A DNA stretch of 49,862 bases, from assembly GCF_008017805.1 (NCBI RefSeq), contig NZ_VRTT01000056.1:1-49862 (forward strand), in the 5' to 3' direction. Position numbers and translations under genes: made by a program. The DNA comes from Paenibacillus sp. N3.4 (lineage in GTDB: Bacteria; Bacillota; Bacilli; Paenibacillales; NBRC-103111). The notes under the pieces were generated by a model, which was not told the origin of the DNA, searched no databases, and was given only the letters and a program-made list of their open reading frames with translations. Shown in pieces: positions 26,181 to 35,711 of this stretch. Each line of letters begins with the position of its first letter. The stretch's first letter is position 1.

Positions 26181-27337
26181 ATGAATTTGCAAAATTTCTT
26201 TGCGGGAGTCATGTCCTCGCTGTTAGCCTGCAGCGGCGGCGCTTTATTGATTATCCATGTAGCTGAGACAGCTGGATTTACACGGACAGAACTCGTTACT
26301 TGGATGTTTGCGGTTTATGTGCTGGGCGGAATCTTAAATGTCGTCATGACCGTACGATATCAAATTCCATTTGGCGGAGCTCATTCCATAACAGCAGTTG
26401 CATTCCTTGCTTCCACGGCGTCGCAGTTCACGATCCATGAACTAGCAGCTGGTTATGTGTTATCCGGTTTGCTTATAGTAGGTCTTGGGATGTCAGGTAT
26501 GTTTAAAAAAGTATTGGATTTCATTCCCAAGGTATTCATCGATGCGCTGCTTGCAGGCGTAATATTGAATTATGTAATGAAGGTCATTCCTTCTGTTTCC
26601 GCTATGCCTCTCGTTGGTGGTCTAACGATAGTCGGCTATGTGATCACCCTCAAAATGATCAAAGCAGTTCCTCCCTTTATTGGCGCGCTTGTTTGGGGAA
26701 TCTTAGGTTTGTTCATAGCCTATGATTTCCCAAATCTATCGTTTACAACGTTTATTTGGCCCCAACCCCTCATTCCTTCCTTTACAATGCCAGCGCTTAT
26801 TTCTATTGCTATTCCTATTTCTGTACTTATTCTGACCAATGATATCGCGGTTGCCTTAGTAGCTTTGAAAAGTAACGGGTATAACCCTCCAGTAAATAAA
26901 ACAATGATTATGTCAGGGGCATTTACCTCAGTTGCTGGTGTATTTGCCGGACATGCAGCCAATATGGGCGGAATGATGAGTGCGCTTTGCAGCGGCGAAG
27001 AAGCAGGGTCAAGAGAACAGCGGACCTGGGCAGCCATTGTTTCAGGCTCCATCGTTATTTTATTTGGTCTGTTTCTTGGCTAATCATTGATTTAATTCTT
27101 ATTTTGCCACCAGCGTTCATTTCACTGATGACCGGCCTCTCGCTGCTCGGTGTATGGTTATCCAGTTTGCAAGCGGCATTTTCAGATTCCTCCTATAAAT
27201 ATGCCGTCATGTTTACGTTTCTCATAGCGATTTCAAATATGTCATTTCTGGGTGTTTCGTCGCCGGTTTGGGCTTTATTGATTGGTATTTTAATTGCAAA
27301 GCTATTGGGAGAAGGGAAGAAGAAGGAATATTATTGA
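26181..27337 (+). pseudogene. BenE-family (benzoate:H+ symporter type) permease, frameshifted
   Basis: Frame 1 runs 26181-27083 (300 residues); after loss of one base near 27074 the protein continues in another frame to 27337 (about 385 residues if repaired). It is all membrane helices, with the family pattern GGAHSITAVAFLAS in the first half and HAANMGGMMSALCSGEEAG in the second. In the correct frame the break would read FGLF then SWLIIDLILILPP, restored by one more T in GTTTCTT. BenE proteins import aromatic acids; the substrate here is unknown. The ATG follows AAGGAAGGTG. Confidence 0.82.
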
Positions 27338-27402
27338 CAGTGGATTCCAAGTTGCCAGTAAAAAGTCGCAATTTCCAGAGACGAGCTATGATAGTATGGT
27401 AG

Positions 27403-27430
27403 AAGGAGCTCCTATCAGCTCCTTTTCTTT
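27403..27430 (+). terminator. Terminator after the BenE-type gene
   Basis: Eight-base arms AAGGAGCT and AGCTCCTT around CCTATC, followed by TTCTTT. Confidence 0.8.
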
Positions 27431-27524
27431 AGTTTAAATGTCTAGAAATTGGCTGTTAACCATATCATGAAATAAATTACAAGAAAGAAAATGAGGCCAG
27501 TACTCGTATGAGAGGAGCTTGGAT

Positions 27525-29138
27525 ATGCAGACCATCATTATCATTGTTTTGTTAGTTATTATCATTGGACTACCCATTCTTACGTTCGGATATTTGTACA
27601 TCGCATCCAAAAAGCCACAGCATTCGATCATTCGGGCCCATCCTTACTTGGGTTGGATGCGCTATTTGCTGGAGAAATTGGGACCGGAGTTTCGTCAGTA
27701 TTGGTTTGACAATGATACAAGTGGCAAACCTTTTTCACGAGATGATTATACAGGACTCATTTTTGCCGCGAAATATCGCACAGATATTATTAGCTTCGGG
27801 TCAAAACGGGATTATGAAAAACCCGGCTTCTACATTTCTAACGATATGTTTCCAAAGCTTGTCGATGAGTTAATGGTAGATAATTCGGAGAAGGTTCTAG
27901 CCAAGAAATACAAAATTGTTCAAGAAGGTATGTTCACACGGCACGAGCGTGTGGTTGAAGAACAAGTTAATAAATGGCTTTATGATGACAGAGATGTCAT
28001 CAAGGTTGGTGAAAACTGCAGGCATCCCTGGTTGTTGAAAGGAATGTTCGGCGCTTCAGCAACATCGTACGGTGCGGTTGGCGAGCATTATATTCAATCG
28101 ACCGGCAATGGTGCTCGTATGGCGGGAGGATCATGGATAAATACAGGTGAGGGAGGCGTTGCCCCTGATCATTTGAATTCCGGTGTGGATGTGATTTCTC
28201 AGATCGGACCGGGTTTATTTGGTTTTCGGGATCATGAGGGGCATTTCTCCCTAGATGAATTTCGGGCAAAGGCTGCTGAACCTCATATTAAAGCCTTCGA
28301 ATTGAAATTTGCACAGGGTGCCAAAATTCGAGGAGGTCACTTGGAAGGCACAAAGGTAAATAAGAAAATCGCTGCGATCCGAAAAGTGCCTGTAGGAAAA
28401 ACGGTGAATTCGCCCAATCGTTTTCCTTTTTTGAAAAACGCAGAGGATACCTTCCGTTTTGTGAAGCAATTACAGGATGTGGGCGGCAAACCTGTGGGGA
28501 TCAAAATTGTCATCGGCGATCAGCATCGACTGGAATCGTTTTTTCAAACGATGCTGGATCTCGACATTTATCCGGATTTCATTACGGTCGATGGCAGTGA
28601 AGGAGGCTCAGGGGCAACTTTCAAAGCAATGGCTGATGGCATGGGCTTGCCGTTATTCCCAGCTTTAATTACGCTGGATGATACGGCTAGAAGATTCGGT
28701 GTGCGCGACCGCTTCAAAATTTTTGCATCCGGTAAGCTGATTACACCTGATAAAGTAGCCATTGCACTGGCGATCGGGGCTGATTGCGTCAATTCAGCGC
28801 GAGGATTTATGATGGCAAGTGGCTGTATCATGGCGATGCAGTGTCATACCGGTAAATGTCCAGCTGGCATAACGACAACAGACCCTAAATATATGGCAGC
28901 TTTGGTACCCGAGGAGAAGCAGTGGAGAGTGATGAACTTCATCCTCCAGATGCGAGAAGGTTTATTTGCTCTTGGCGCGGCTTGTGGATTGGAAAGTCCA
29001 CGTCAGTTCACTCGCGAACATGTTGTTTTTAAAAATGAATTCGGGCGAACGGTTCGTCTTAGTGAATTATATCCTTATCCGAAACCTGATCGTATAAAAA
29101 CAAGCTCATCGCTTGAAAAAATCAATGACGCGGGCTGA
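27525..29138 (+). CDS. FMN-binding glutamate-synthase-family protein, membrane anchored
   Basis: 537 residues. One N-terminal membrane helix (about 3-25) precedes a stand-alone glutamate synthase FMN/Fe-S barrel domain. The barrel has FGASATSYGAVGEHY, the GEGG-type loop, DGSEGGSGATF for FMN, and three cysteines spaced C434-x5-C440-x4-C445 (QCHTGKCPAG), as in the 3Fe-4S site of GltB. There is no glutaminase domain and no GltD partner nearby, so ammonia-dependent or other amino-acid oxidoreductase activity is possible; the reaction is not known. The ATG at 27525 follows GAGGAG; a TTG two codons earlier is too close. Confidence 0.88.
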   Translation: MQTIIIIVLLVIIIGLPILTFGYLYIASKKPQHSIIRAHPYLGWMRYLLEKLGPEFRQYWFDNDTSGKPFSRDDYTGLIFAAKYRTDIISFGSKRDYEKPGFYISNDMFPKLVDELMVDNSEKVLAKKYKIVQEGMFTRHERVVEEQVNKWLYDDRDVIKVGENCRHPWLLKGMFGASATSYGAVGEHYIQSTGNGARMAGGSWINTGEGGVAPDHLNSGVDVISQIGPGLFGFRDHEGHFSLDEFRAKAAEPHIKAFELKFAQGAKIRGGHLEGTKVNKKIAAIRKVPVGKTVNSPNRFPFLKNAEDTFRFVKQLQDVGGKPVGIKIVIGDQHRLESFFQTMLDLDIYPDFITVDGSEGGSGATFKAMADGMGLPLFPALITLDDTARRFGVRDRFKIFASGKLITPDKVAIALAIGADCVNSARGFMMASGCIMAMQCHTGKCPAGITTTDPKYMAALVPEEKQWRVMNFILQMREGLFALGAACGLESPRQFTREHVVFKNEFGRTVRLSELYPYPKPDRIKTSSSLEKINDAG

Positions 29139-29216
29139 GATAGGGACGGGTTTTCTCATGGATTTTTCATTCTTTTTATATATAATGGGAAGAAGCGTTA
29201 TAAAAAGGAGTCTATG

Positions 29217-29890
29217 ATGAAACAAATACTACTCATTGAGGATGAGAAAAATTTAGTGCGTTTTATTCAGCTTGAATTGGAGCATGAAGGATTTATTGTA
29301 AAAGCGGCATTCGATGGTCAAGCTGGACTAGACCTTGCTTTGAAAGAAGACTGGGATCTGATTTTGTTGGATATTATGTTGCCCATGATGAGCGGCATTG
29401 AGGTATGTCGAAGAGTTCGTGAAGTCAAAAAGACGCCGATTATTATGCTGACAGCGAGAGATACTGTAAACGATCGGGTATCTGGGTTGGATAGTGGGGC
29501 AGATGACTATATGCCTAAGCCTTTTGCGATTGAGGAGCTATTAGCTCGCATGCGGTCTATTTTTCGCAGAGTGGAAGTGGGAGAAGTATTACACACGCCA
29601 TTCTTAATTTCCGCGACATTCGGATTGATCTAGATGCAAGAATCGTTTACAAAGATAAGCAAATTATTGAGTTGACGAAACGTGAGTTTGATCTTATGGT
29701 CATGTTTATGAAACACCCGAATCTGGTTCTGACAAGGGACATGCTCATGGATCAAGTTTGGGGATATGATTCACTAGTTGAAACGAATGTCATTGATGTT
29801 TACGTACGATATTTGCGAAATAAACTGGATCGATCCGGTGAGGAAAGCTTCATACAAACAGTTCGAGGCATCGGATATGTGTTGCGATGA
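29217..29890 (+). pseudogene. OmpR-family response regulator (frameshifted)
   Basis: Receiver domain in frame 1 (to 29633): acidic pocket E8-D9, phosphoacceptor D52 in LLLDIMLP, and Lys in MPKPF. The winged-helix effector domain lies in another frame to 29890: LTKREFDLMVMFM, LVLTRDMLMDQVWGYD, VRGIGYVLR. Loss of one base near 29590-29594 explains the shift. Repaired, the protein has 224 residues, the usual length. The downstream frame reads cleanly through the linker (ILNFRDIRIDLDARIVYKD), so the break is recent or a sequencing error. The start at 29217 has better spacing from AAGGAG than the adjacent ATG at 29214. It overlaps the kinase gene by 4 bp. Confidence 0.85.
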
Positions 29891-31314
29891 AAATTAAAAT
29901 GAAAATGCCTTTATGGCTTAAACGTCTGCCCATCAAATGGAAGCTTATGCTTGGAGCGGCGCTGCTTATCTTCCTCTTGTTCACCTCGTATAACTTTGCT
30001 CAATACTTGGTATTGAAGCAATGGATGCTGAATCAGGAAAAGGATGCTATTCAAGTGACCATGGGACAAGTGCAAGATTATTTGCAGACCAAAGCTCAGT
30101 CATCCGAATCGCTGCTAGCTGAAGACACACGTGCTTACATGCAGAAAATCATAGGTAAAAACCAAATGATTCGTATCATTGATCAGCAAGGAACTCCGAT
30201 CTTAACGGTTTCGCAGCATTTTGAGACAAACTGGGTTGATCCGCAGCCAGTAACTGCGCAGCAGCTTGTAGACTTCACCCGCGTCGAAGACCATTTGCTG
30301 ATTTATAGAAGTCCGGTTACTCAGTCTAGTTGGATAGGAACAATCGAAATTGCAAATAATTTGGAGACATTTGATCATTTTAATCAAACACTGCTTTGGG
30401 TTATGATCATTGGCGGCGTGTTGGCTATATTTGTCAGTGGGGTCAGCGGATTAGCGCTGGCTAGGCAATTCATGCGGCCCATTCGAGCATTGGATTCCGC
30501 TATTCGAAGTGTGAAGCAAAAAGGACTTGAGGAACGCGTAGCTAATATTGAAAATGGGGATGAATTATCCCGATTAGCGCAGTTATTCAATGACCTTATG
30601 AATCAACTCGCGATCTCTTTTCGTCAACAACAACAATTCGTTGAAGACGCTTCCCATGAATTAAGGACGCCGATTACGATATTGGAAGGACATTTGTCTC
30701 TTTTGAATCGTTGGGGTAAAACCGATCCAATCGTTCTTGATGAGTCCTTGGATGCCTCCTTACAAGAGGTAAGACGGTTGAAAGGAATTGTACAGGAACT
30801 GCTGACTTTGACGAAACTTGAATCTCAATCATCCATGGAGTCCCAGGAGTCTGTTCTTGTGGAACCCGTTCTTAGACAGACGATTCAAAGAGTCAAAGCG
30901 CTTCATCCGGACTTTGAATTCAAGGTGGATGCTGCTGGAATATCGGATGTCCAACTCCACATCCATGCGCTGCATTTGGAACAAATTCTGCTTATCGTTC
31001 TGGATAATGCGGTGAAATATTCAGCAGAAAACAAAGTAATCATAATAAGAACATCTTGTCAGAAGGATGAGTTAGCGATTTTCGTCCAAGACCATGGCAT
31101 TGGTATTCCTGAAGAGGAGTTGCCATATGTATTTGAACGTTTTTATCGTGTAGACAAGGCCAGGAATCGGGAAATTGGAGGTACGGGGCTTGGTCTATCT
31201 ATCGCCAGACAGTTTGTCCGAAATTATCAAGGTGATATATCTATGACAAGTATTGAAGATAAAGGAACGACAGTTGTAATCAAATTTCCGATTCAAAGGC
31301 ATACTCTCACTTAG
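29887..31314 (+). CDS. Sensor histidine kinase, partner of the regulator at 29217
   Basis: 475 residues: TM1 (about 17-40), an extracytoplasmic sensor of about 120 residues, TM2 (about 173-195), HAMP (about 195-248), HisKA with H257 in DASHELRTPI, and a HATPase domain with the N box (LDNAVKYS) and GTGLGLSIAR. The ATGA overlap with the upstream stop indicates translational coupling. The signal is unknown. The next gene is bcrC-like, and a direct repeat typical of OmpR-type regulators lies before it, so the system may control envelope functions. A terminator hairpin overlaps its stop codon. Confidence 0.9.
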   Translation: MKIKMKMPLWLKRLPIKWKLMLGAALLIFLLFTSYNFAQYLVLKQWMLNQEKDAIQVTMGQVQDYLQTKAQSSESLLAEDTRAYMQKIIGKNQMIRIIDQQGTPILTVSQHFETNWVDPQPVTAQQLVDFTRVEDHLLIYRSPVTQSSWIGTIEIANNLETFDHFNQTLLWVMIIGGVLAIFVSGVSGLALARQFMRPIRALDSAIRSVKQKGLEERVANIENGDELSRLAQLFNDLMNQLAISFRQQQQFVEDASHELRTPITILEGHLSLLNRWGKTDPIVLDESLDASLQEVRRLKGIVQELLTLTKLESQSSMESQESVLVEPVLRQTIQRVKALHPDFEFKVDAAGISDVQLHIHALHLEQILLIVLDNAVKYSAENKVIIIRTSCQKDELAIFVQDHGIGIPEEELPYVFERFYRVDKARNREIGGTGLGLSIARQFVRNYQGDISMTSIEDKGTTVVIKFPIQRHTLT

Positions 31315-31325
31315 GGTATGCCTTT
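31295..31325 (+). terminator. Terminator overlapping the end of the kinase gene
   Basis: AAAGGCATAC (31295-31304) pairs with GTATGCCTTT (31316-31325), and a T-rich tract follows. The stop codon lies in the loop. Confidence 0.8.
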
Positions 31326-31350
31326 TCTCATTTGTTTTTCATCTTTGTCA

Positions 31351-31367
31351 TGTAAAGTGTTTGTAAA
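31351..31367 (+). promoter_or_regulatory. WalR-type direct repeat upstream of bcrC-like gene
   Basis: TGTAAA-GTGTT-TGTAAA matches the published WalR (YycF) consensus TGTWAH-N5-TGTWAH exactly. It lies 43 bp upstream of the bcrC-like start. An 11-bp repeat period is common for OmpR-family regulators, so the neighbouring response regulator is another candidate. Confidence 0.55.
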
Positions 31368-31409
31368 GCGAACCTAGCAAGATAAAGAGAAAAACAAAGG
31401 ATGATGAGA

Positions 31410-32033
31410 ATGCATGTACAAGATTTAGATTATCAACTGTTTCAGATGATTAACCAACTAGGCCTTACGATGTCTTTCTTAAACCCGCTAATGCGATTTT
31501 TTGCATCGTATGCCGAATGTGTGTTCTATCTTGGTGTTATCGTATATTGGTTTACTAGGCGAGAGGTTAATCGTAAAATGGTAGCAGAAGCGCTTCTATC
31601 CGCTTGTATCGGATTAATGATCAGTGGTCTATTAGGACACTTCTTTTATCGCGACCGCCCGTTTGTCGTCCATTCTGTGCTCCAATTAATTGCACACCCT
31701 GCAAATTCTTCTTTCCCAAGTGACCATGCCATTGGCGCATTCGTTATCGCAACTGCGTTCTGGGTATATCGTCGAAAAGATGGCGTAGTCTGGCTGGCAC
31801 TAGCCGCATGCATTGCTTTCTCGCGCGTATGGACAGGTGTTCATTATCCTACGGACGTGCTTGCTGGAGGGATTATTGGAATAGTTAGCGCTTTGTGTGT
31901 ACATCAACTTTTTATCCGCTCAACGATTGCACAAAAAACGTTAATGATACTCATCGATGTGTATGAAAAATTGGAAAATAAGGTTTGGCCGAAACCACAG
32001 GTAAAAACAGATCAGTTTTCAACACGCAGGTGA
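31410..32033 (+). CDS. bcrC: Undecaprenyl-diphosphatase, BcrC type (PAP2 family)
   Basis: A 207-residue membrane phosphatase that converts undecaprenyl diphosphate to the monophosphate, recycling the carrier of cell-wall synthesis and giving bacitracin tolerance. PAP2 motifs: motif 1 YRDRPF, motif 2 SFPSDHAIGAF, motif 3 SRVWTGVHYPTDVLAG. The C-terminal VYEKLENK tail resembles B. subtilis BcrC. The start at 31410 has AAAGG at 9 bp; the ATG at 31401 directly abuts that site. It is followed after 16 bp by the phosphatase lipoprotein gene, probably in one operon. The WalR-like box upstream links it to wall homeostasis. Confidence 0.88.
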   Translation: MHVQDLDYQLFQMINQLGLTMSFLNPLMRFFASYAECVFYLGVIVYWFTRREVNRKMVAEALLSACIGLMISGLLGHFFYRDRPFVVHSVLQLIAHPANSSFPSDHAIGAFVIATAFWVYRRKDGVVWLALAACIAFSRVWTGVHYPTDVLAGGIIGIVSALCVHQLFIRSTIAQKTLMILIDVYEKLENKVWPKPQVKTDQFSTRR

Positions 32034-32049
32034 TCGCTAGGGGGGACAG

Positions 32050-33045
32050 ATGTTGCCGAGAAAGCTTTTCCTTTTTTTGTTCTGTTTGATACTAACGGCA
32101 TGTTCGCAGGTGAACAAATTGGTGCAGGGGCCCGGATCAACATTCGCTATATCGAGCCCAAATCCAATATCAACACCGACTCAACAATCGGCAGATTCAA
32201 CGTTAAATTTGCCTGCTCACACACCACAGGCTAGTCCGCAACCTACAGTAGCCGTTACTCCCGACAAACTTGCTGCGGATGCCAATCTTGCTGCAGTTAA
32301 ACCCGACCATATTGTTATTGTTGTTGAAGAAAATCATTCTTATGAAAAAATAATCGGCCACCCGTCAGCCCCATATATGAACGCGTTAGCGGAGCAAGGG
32401 GCATTCTTTACGCAGTCTTACGCAGTCACACATCCCAGCCAACCGAATTATTTGCTGCTTTTTTCAGGAGCGAATCAAGGAGTCAAGGATGATTCTTGTG
32501 GGCATGTATTTAAGACTGCTAATATGGCCAGTGAATTGTTACATGCTGGGTACACGTTTGGTGGTTTTTCAGAGGATTTGCCTTCTGTAGGTTCTTTCGC
32601 TTGCACACATAGTCAATATGGACGGAAACATAGTCCTTGGGTAAACTTCACCAATGTGCCAAAGGAAACGAATATGCCACTTGATCAATTTCCAAGTGAT
32701 TACAATAATTTGCCAACGGTTTCCTACGTAATTCCCAATATGGATCATGATATGCATGATGGAACCATTAAAACCGCAGACGACTGGCTGAAAAATCACC
32801 TTGGTCCTTATATAGAATGGGCGAAAACGCACAATAGTTTATTTATCTTGACTTGGGATGAAGATGATTCATCCAAGGATAATCATATTCCGACGATCTT
32901 CATCGGGCAGATGGTTAAGAAAGGTCACTACGATCAGCATATTACTCATTTAAATGTGCTTCGGACATTGGAAGATTTATACAACCTTCCTCCTGTAGGA
33001 AATTCGGCTGATGCAGGACCTATTCAACATATTTGGCAGCAATAA
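32050..33045 (+). CDS. Acid phosphatase / phosphoesterase-family lipoprotein
   Basis: 331 residues. The lipoprotein signal has lipobox LTAC (Cys about 18). A Thr/Pro/Gln-rich linker to about residue 75 follows, then a phosphoesterase (PF04185, AcpA-like) domain of the alkaline-phosphatase superfamily. Metal and nucleophile segments are IVVEENHSYEKII, YAVTHPSQPNY, NMDHDMHDG and LTWDEDDSSKDNHIPT. It is tethered outside the membrane and should release phosphate from organic esters or lipids. The start follows GGGGGG. Its position behind bcrC suggests a shared role in phosphate or lipid turnover, which is inference. Confidence 0.85.
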   Translation: MLPRKLFLFLFCLILTACSQVNKLVQGPGSTFAISSPNPISTPTQQSADSTLNLPAHTPQASPQPTVAVTPDKLAADANLAAVKPDHIVIVVEENHSYEKIIGHPSAPYMNALAEQGAFFTQSYAVTHPSQPNYLLLFSGANQGVKDDSCGHVFKTANMASELLHAGYTFGGFSEDLPSVGSFACTHSQYGRKHSPWVNFTNVPKETNMPLDQFPSDYNNLPTVSYVIPNMDHDMHDGTIKTADDWLKNHLGPYIEWAKTHNSLFILTWDEDDSSKDNHIPTIFIGQMVKKGHYDQHITHLNVLRTLEDLYNLPPVGNSADAGPIQHIWQQ

Positions 33046-33061
33046 ATTTGAATACCATCAC

Positions 33062-33099
33062 AACCCTCCGATTATATCAAAGGAATTGGAGGGTTTTAT
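33062..33099 (+). terminator. Terminator after the phosphoesterase gene
   Basis: A 12-bp stem AACCCTCCGATT (33062-33073) with AATTGGAGGGTT (33084-33095), one G-T, then a T-rich tail. Confidence 0.85.
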
Positions 33100-33215
33100 T
33101 TGTTAATTTTCTCAACTAAAGAGTTAATAATTATTTAAGAATTGGTTCATAAGGGTTTCATTTTTGGCGTCTATGCTTATCTAGTAAGCAAATACATCAT
33201 CTTTAGGAGGATACA

Positions 33216-34129
33216 ATGAAGAAGAAATGGTTAATTCTAGGAAGCGCTGTGGGAATTAGCAGCATCGTGATGGTCACAACCGGTTTTAGTGCAATGGCGA
33301 GTTCATCTGGGTATGACACCTATAAATCAGCATTGAAAAATACGAAAACCATCCAAAACGTAAGTGTGCAAGCGGCAGCAAGTCTTCAAGATAACGGAAA
33401 TGAGCTTGCGAATGCAAAAGGCAGCTTCAAAGTAAGCACTGATACGAAAACAGCAAGCGGAAATGCAGACTTGACGAGCAATGGTAAGTCACAATCATTA
33501 AGCTTCTATAAACAAGCCGATCAAACGGTCCTGAAATCAGCAGATAGTGATGTTTACTACGTGAAACAAGAAGGTAAAGAAAAACATAAGAAGGATAACA
33601 AGACGGCAGATTCACAAATTTCTGCGCAAGTGGAGACGGTAATTGATGCTCTGGTAGGTAATTTGAAAGACTACGTGTCCGTAGATGCCAAGCTGATGGA
33701 TCGAAAGATATTTCCATTCAGCTGGACAACGCTCAAATACCTACAGTCGTGAATGCCATTGCACCAATCGCAATTAAAGAAGCGACGAAACAAGAGAATG
33801 ACGGCGAGAAAAAAGATAACAAAACGAATGAGTTTCCTGTCAACGAAGATGTATTTAAAAACAGTGCGCCTCAGTTAACGACGGATATCAAAATCGAGAA
33901 AGTTGCTGTCAAAGCGACAGTGAATGCATCCAACTATATCCAACATCAAGAGGCTGATCTAACGATTTCCGGCAAGGATGACAACGGCACAGCTCATCAA
34001 GTGGTCATTCATGTACAAGCTGATCTTACAGGAATCAACAGTACAACCCCTGAAACAATTGATCTAACAGGTAAAACCGTACAACAATTGAAGCATGGTC
34101 AAGAAGGCAAGCATCACAACGACAACTAG
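33216..34129 (+). pseudogene. Secreted hypothetical protein (frameshifted)
   Basis: Frame 1 runs 33216-33752. After loss of one base near 33692 (AAGCTGAT for a likely AAGCCTGAT, K-P-D) the protein continues in the other frame to 34129, giving about 304 residues. A signal peptide (residues 1-27, ASA-like end) is followed by a Ser/Ala/Lys-rich beta-like region and a charged linker, then a second similar part ending in a His/Asn tail. The two halves, each with alternating polar strands (GNADLTSNGKSQSLSFY; EADLTISGKDDNGTAH), recall lipoproteins that bind cell-surface ligands. The family is not recognised. It precedes the ABC transporter/kinase operon but has its own terminator. Confidence 0.65.
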
Positions 34130-34154
34130 TAGCACTTACTTGCATTGATTTTCA

Positions 34155-34193
34155 AAGGCAGATAGGATTTCAACAGGAAGGCCTATCTGCCTT
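34155..34193 (+). terminator. Terminator between the secreted protein and the ABC operon
   Basis: A 12-bp stem AAGGCAGATAGG (34155-34166) with CCTATCTGCCTT (34182-34193), followed by ATTTTAA. Confidence 0.85.
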
Positions 34194-34218
34194 ATTTTAA
34201 TGAACAGGAGGAAACATC

Positions 34219-34956
34219 TTGAATCCCATTCTGGAAACGATCCATCTTAGTAAACTTTATGGCAATGAAAGAGGCTTGCGTGATATCAGCCTGCACATAG
34301 AGGAAGGTGATGTCTACGGTCTGCTTGGACCTAACGGGGCAGGTAAGACGACATTTCTGAAGCTAATAACGGGGCTAATTCGGGCAGATCAAGGAGAGGT
34401 TCACTTGTTTGGAGCTCATATAGCCGAACAATTTGAACAAGGCATGCAGCATGTAGGATGCATGATAGAATCAGCTGACTTTCACGATTTCCTCACGGCA
34501 CAGCAATACCTTCAGTTGGTCGCCCGCTTTTATCCCAATGTGCATGGAAAACGGATTGATGAGCTTTTGGAAATCGTAGGCCTACATCACGTACGCAAAG
34601 AGAAAATTAGAGGTTATTCGACGGGGATGAAACAGAAGCTGGCTTTGGCTGCCGCGCTTTTGCCGGAACCAAAGTTTGTTATCTTGGATGAGCCTACGAA
34701 TGGTCTAGATATCGAAGGGACGGTTATGTTCCGTAAGGTAATCAAACAATTAAGCGATGAGAAGGGGACCACATTCCTCATATCGAGTCATATGATCCAT
34801 GAATTGGAACAGCTGTGCAATCGAGTTGGCATCATCGTGCAAGGACAACTGAAGCGAGAGGGCTACGTTTCAGACTTATTGCAAAACAATCAATCGTTGG
34901 AACAATTTTATATGGATGAATTACAACTAGGGAAGGAGGGATACGCACATGCATAA
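34219..34956 (+). CDS. ABC transporter ATP-binding protein, Bcr/lantibiotic type
   Basis: 245 residues. Walker A GPNGAGKTT near residue 38, the signature YSTGMKQKLALAAAL, Walker B FVILDEPTNGLD and the switch His in SSHMIHE. The family resembles BcrA/lantibiotic-immunity and related exporters. A TTG start at 34219 is used because AGGAGG (34206-34211) is well placed and the domain begins at once. It overlaps the permease gene by 8 bp. Operon: ATPase, permease, histidine kinase, response regulator, which suggests peptide-antibiotic sensing and resistance. Confidence 0.9.
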   Translation: MNPILETIHLSKLYGNERGLRDISLHIEEGDVYGLLGPNGAGKTTFLKLITGLIRADQGEVHLFGAHIAEQFEQGMQHVGCMIESADFHDFLTAQQYLQLVARFYPNVHGKRIDELLEIVGLHHVRKEKIRGYSTGMKQKLALAAALLPEPKFVILDEPTNGLDIEGTVMFRKVIKQLSDEKGTTFLISSHMIHELEQLCNRVGIIVQGQLKREGYVSDLLQNNQSLEQFYMDELQLGKEGYAHA

Positions 34957-35695
34957 CTGGAAAGCAGGGTATATCAATGAGCTATATTTGCTCTTATATC
35001 GGAGGAAAATTGTTGCGTTTGGGGTAGTTTCGATCCTATTGCCAATTCTTCTTGCGATATCGTTACATGCATTGCAGCCAATTTTGGGATTAATCGCGGT
35101 TAGTCCTTCGTTTCCTATCGAGATGTTAACCATTTATACAGGTATTTGGATTCCGCTATTTATTTTGACGATTACAAGTGATCTATTTCCGAATGAAATA
35201 GCTTCTAAAACGTTAAAGCTGGCTTTATTGCGGCCTAATACCCGATTCCAAGTGTTTGGAACGAAAGCAGCTGCGATTGGAACAGGCATTGGGGCGATCC
35301 TCATCCTTTTAGGCATAATTACATTTTTTTGCAACTTGTTTGCAGGTACTTCGGTTAGCTTTGCCGAAGCAGTAGGAATACTAAAAGCTTATCTGGCAGC
35401 TTTTATATCCATGCTTGCACTTTCTGCCGTTTTTGTTTTTATTGCGCAGTTTTTCAAAAGTGCCAATGGCTTTATGGTGTTTAGCATCGTTTTTTATGTC
35501 GCGGCCAAGATTGCTCCTTTCCTGTTCAGTTCTTTTTCTTCCTTTTCACCGACGGCTTACACGGATTGGCATATGCTCTGGCTTAGTCAGACGGTAACCG
35601 TGGGCAAACTAGCTTCAACAACCTCATTTTTGCTAGCCAGCTGTCTGTTGTTTTTTACACTCGGTTATTATAAATTTGATCGCAAAGAGGTCTAA
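34949..35695 (+). CDS. ABC transporter permease, partner of the preceding ATPase
   Basis: 248 residues with six predicted membrane helices and a short N-terminal cytosolic part, of the ABC-2/BcrB-like type. No large extracellular domain is present, unlike BceB. The GGAAGGAGGG lying inside the ATPase gene serves as ribosome-binding site for the ATG at 34949. It is the channel partner of the ATPase; the substrate is unknown. Confidence 0.85.
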   Translation: MHNWKAGYINELYLLLYRRKIVAFGVVSILLPILLAISLHALQPILGLIAVSPSFPIEMLTIYTGIWIPLFILTITSDLFPNEIASKTLKLALLRPNTRFQVFGTKAAAIGTGIGAILILLGIITFFCNLFAGTSVSFAEAVGILKAYLAAFISMLALSAVFVFIAQFFKSANGFMVFSIVFYVAAKIAPFLFSSFSSFSPTAYTDWHMLWLSQTVTVGKLASTTSFLLASCLLFFTLGYYKFDRKEV

Positions 35696-35711
35696 AACGG
35701 GGTATGCTCGC

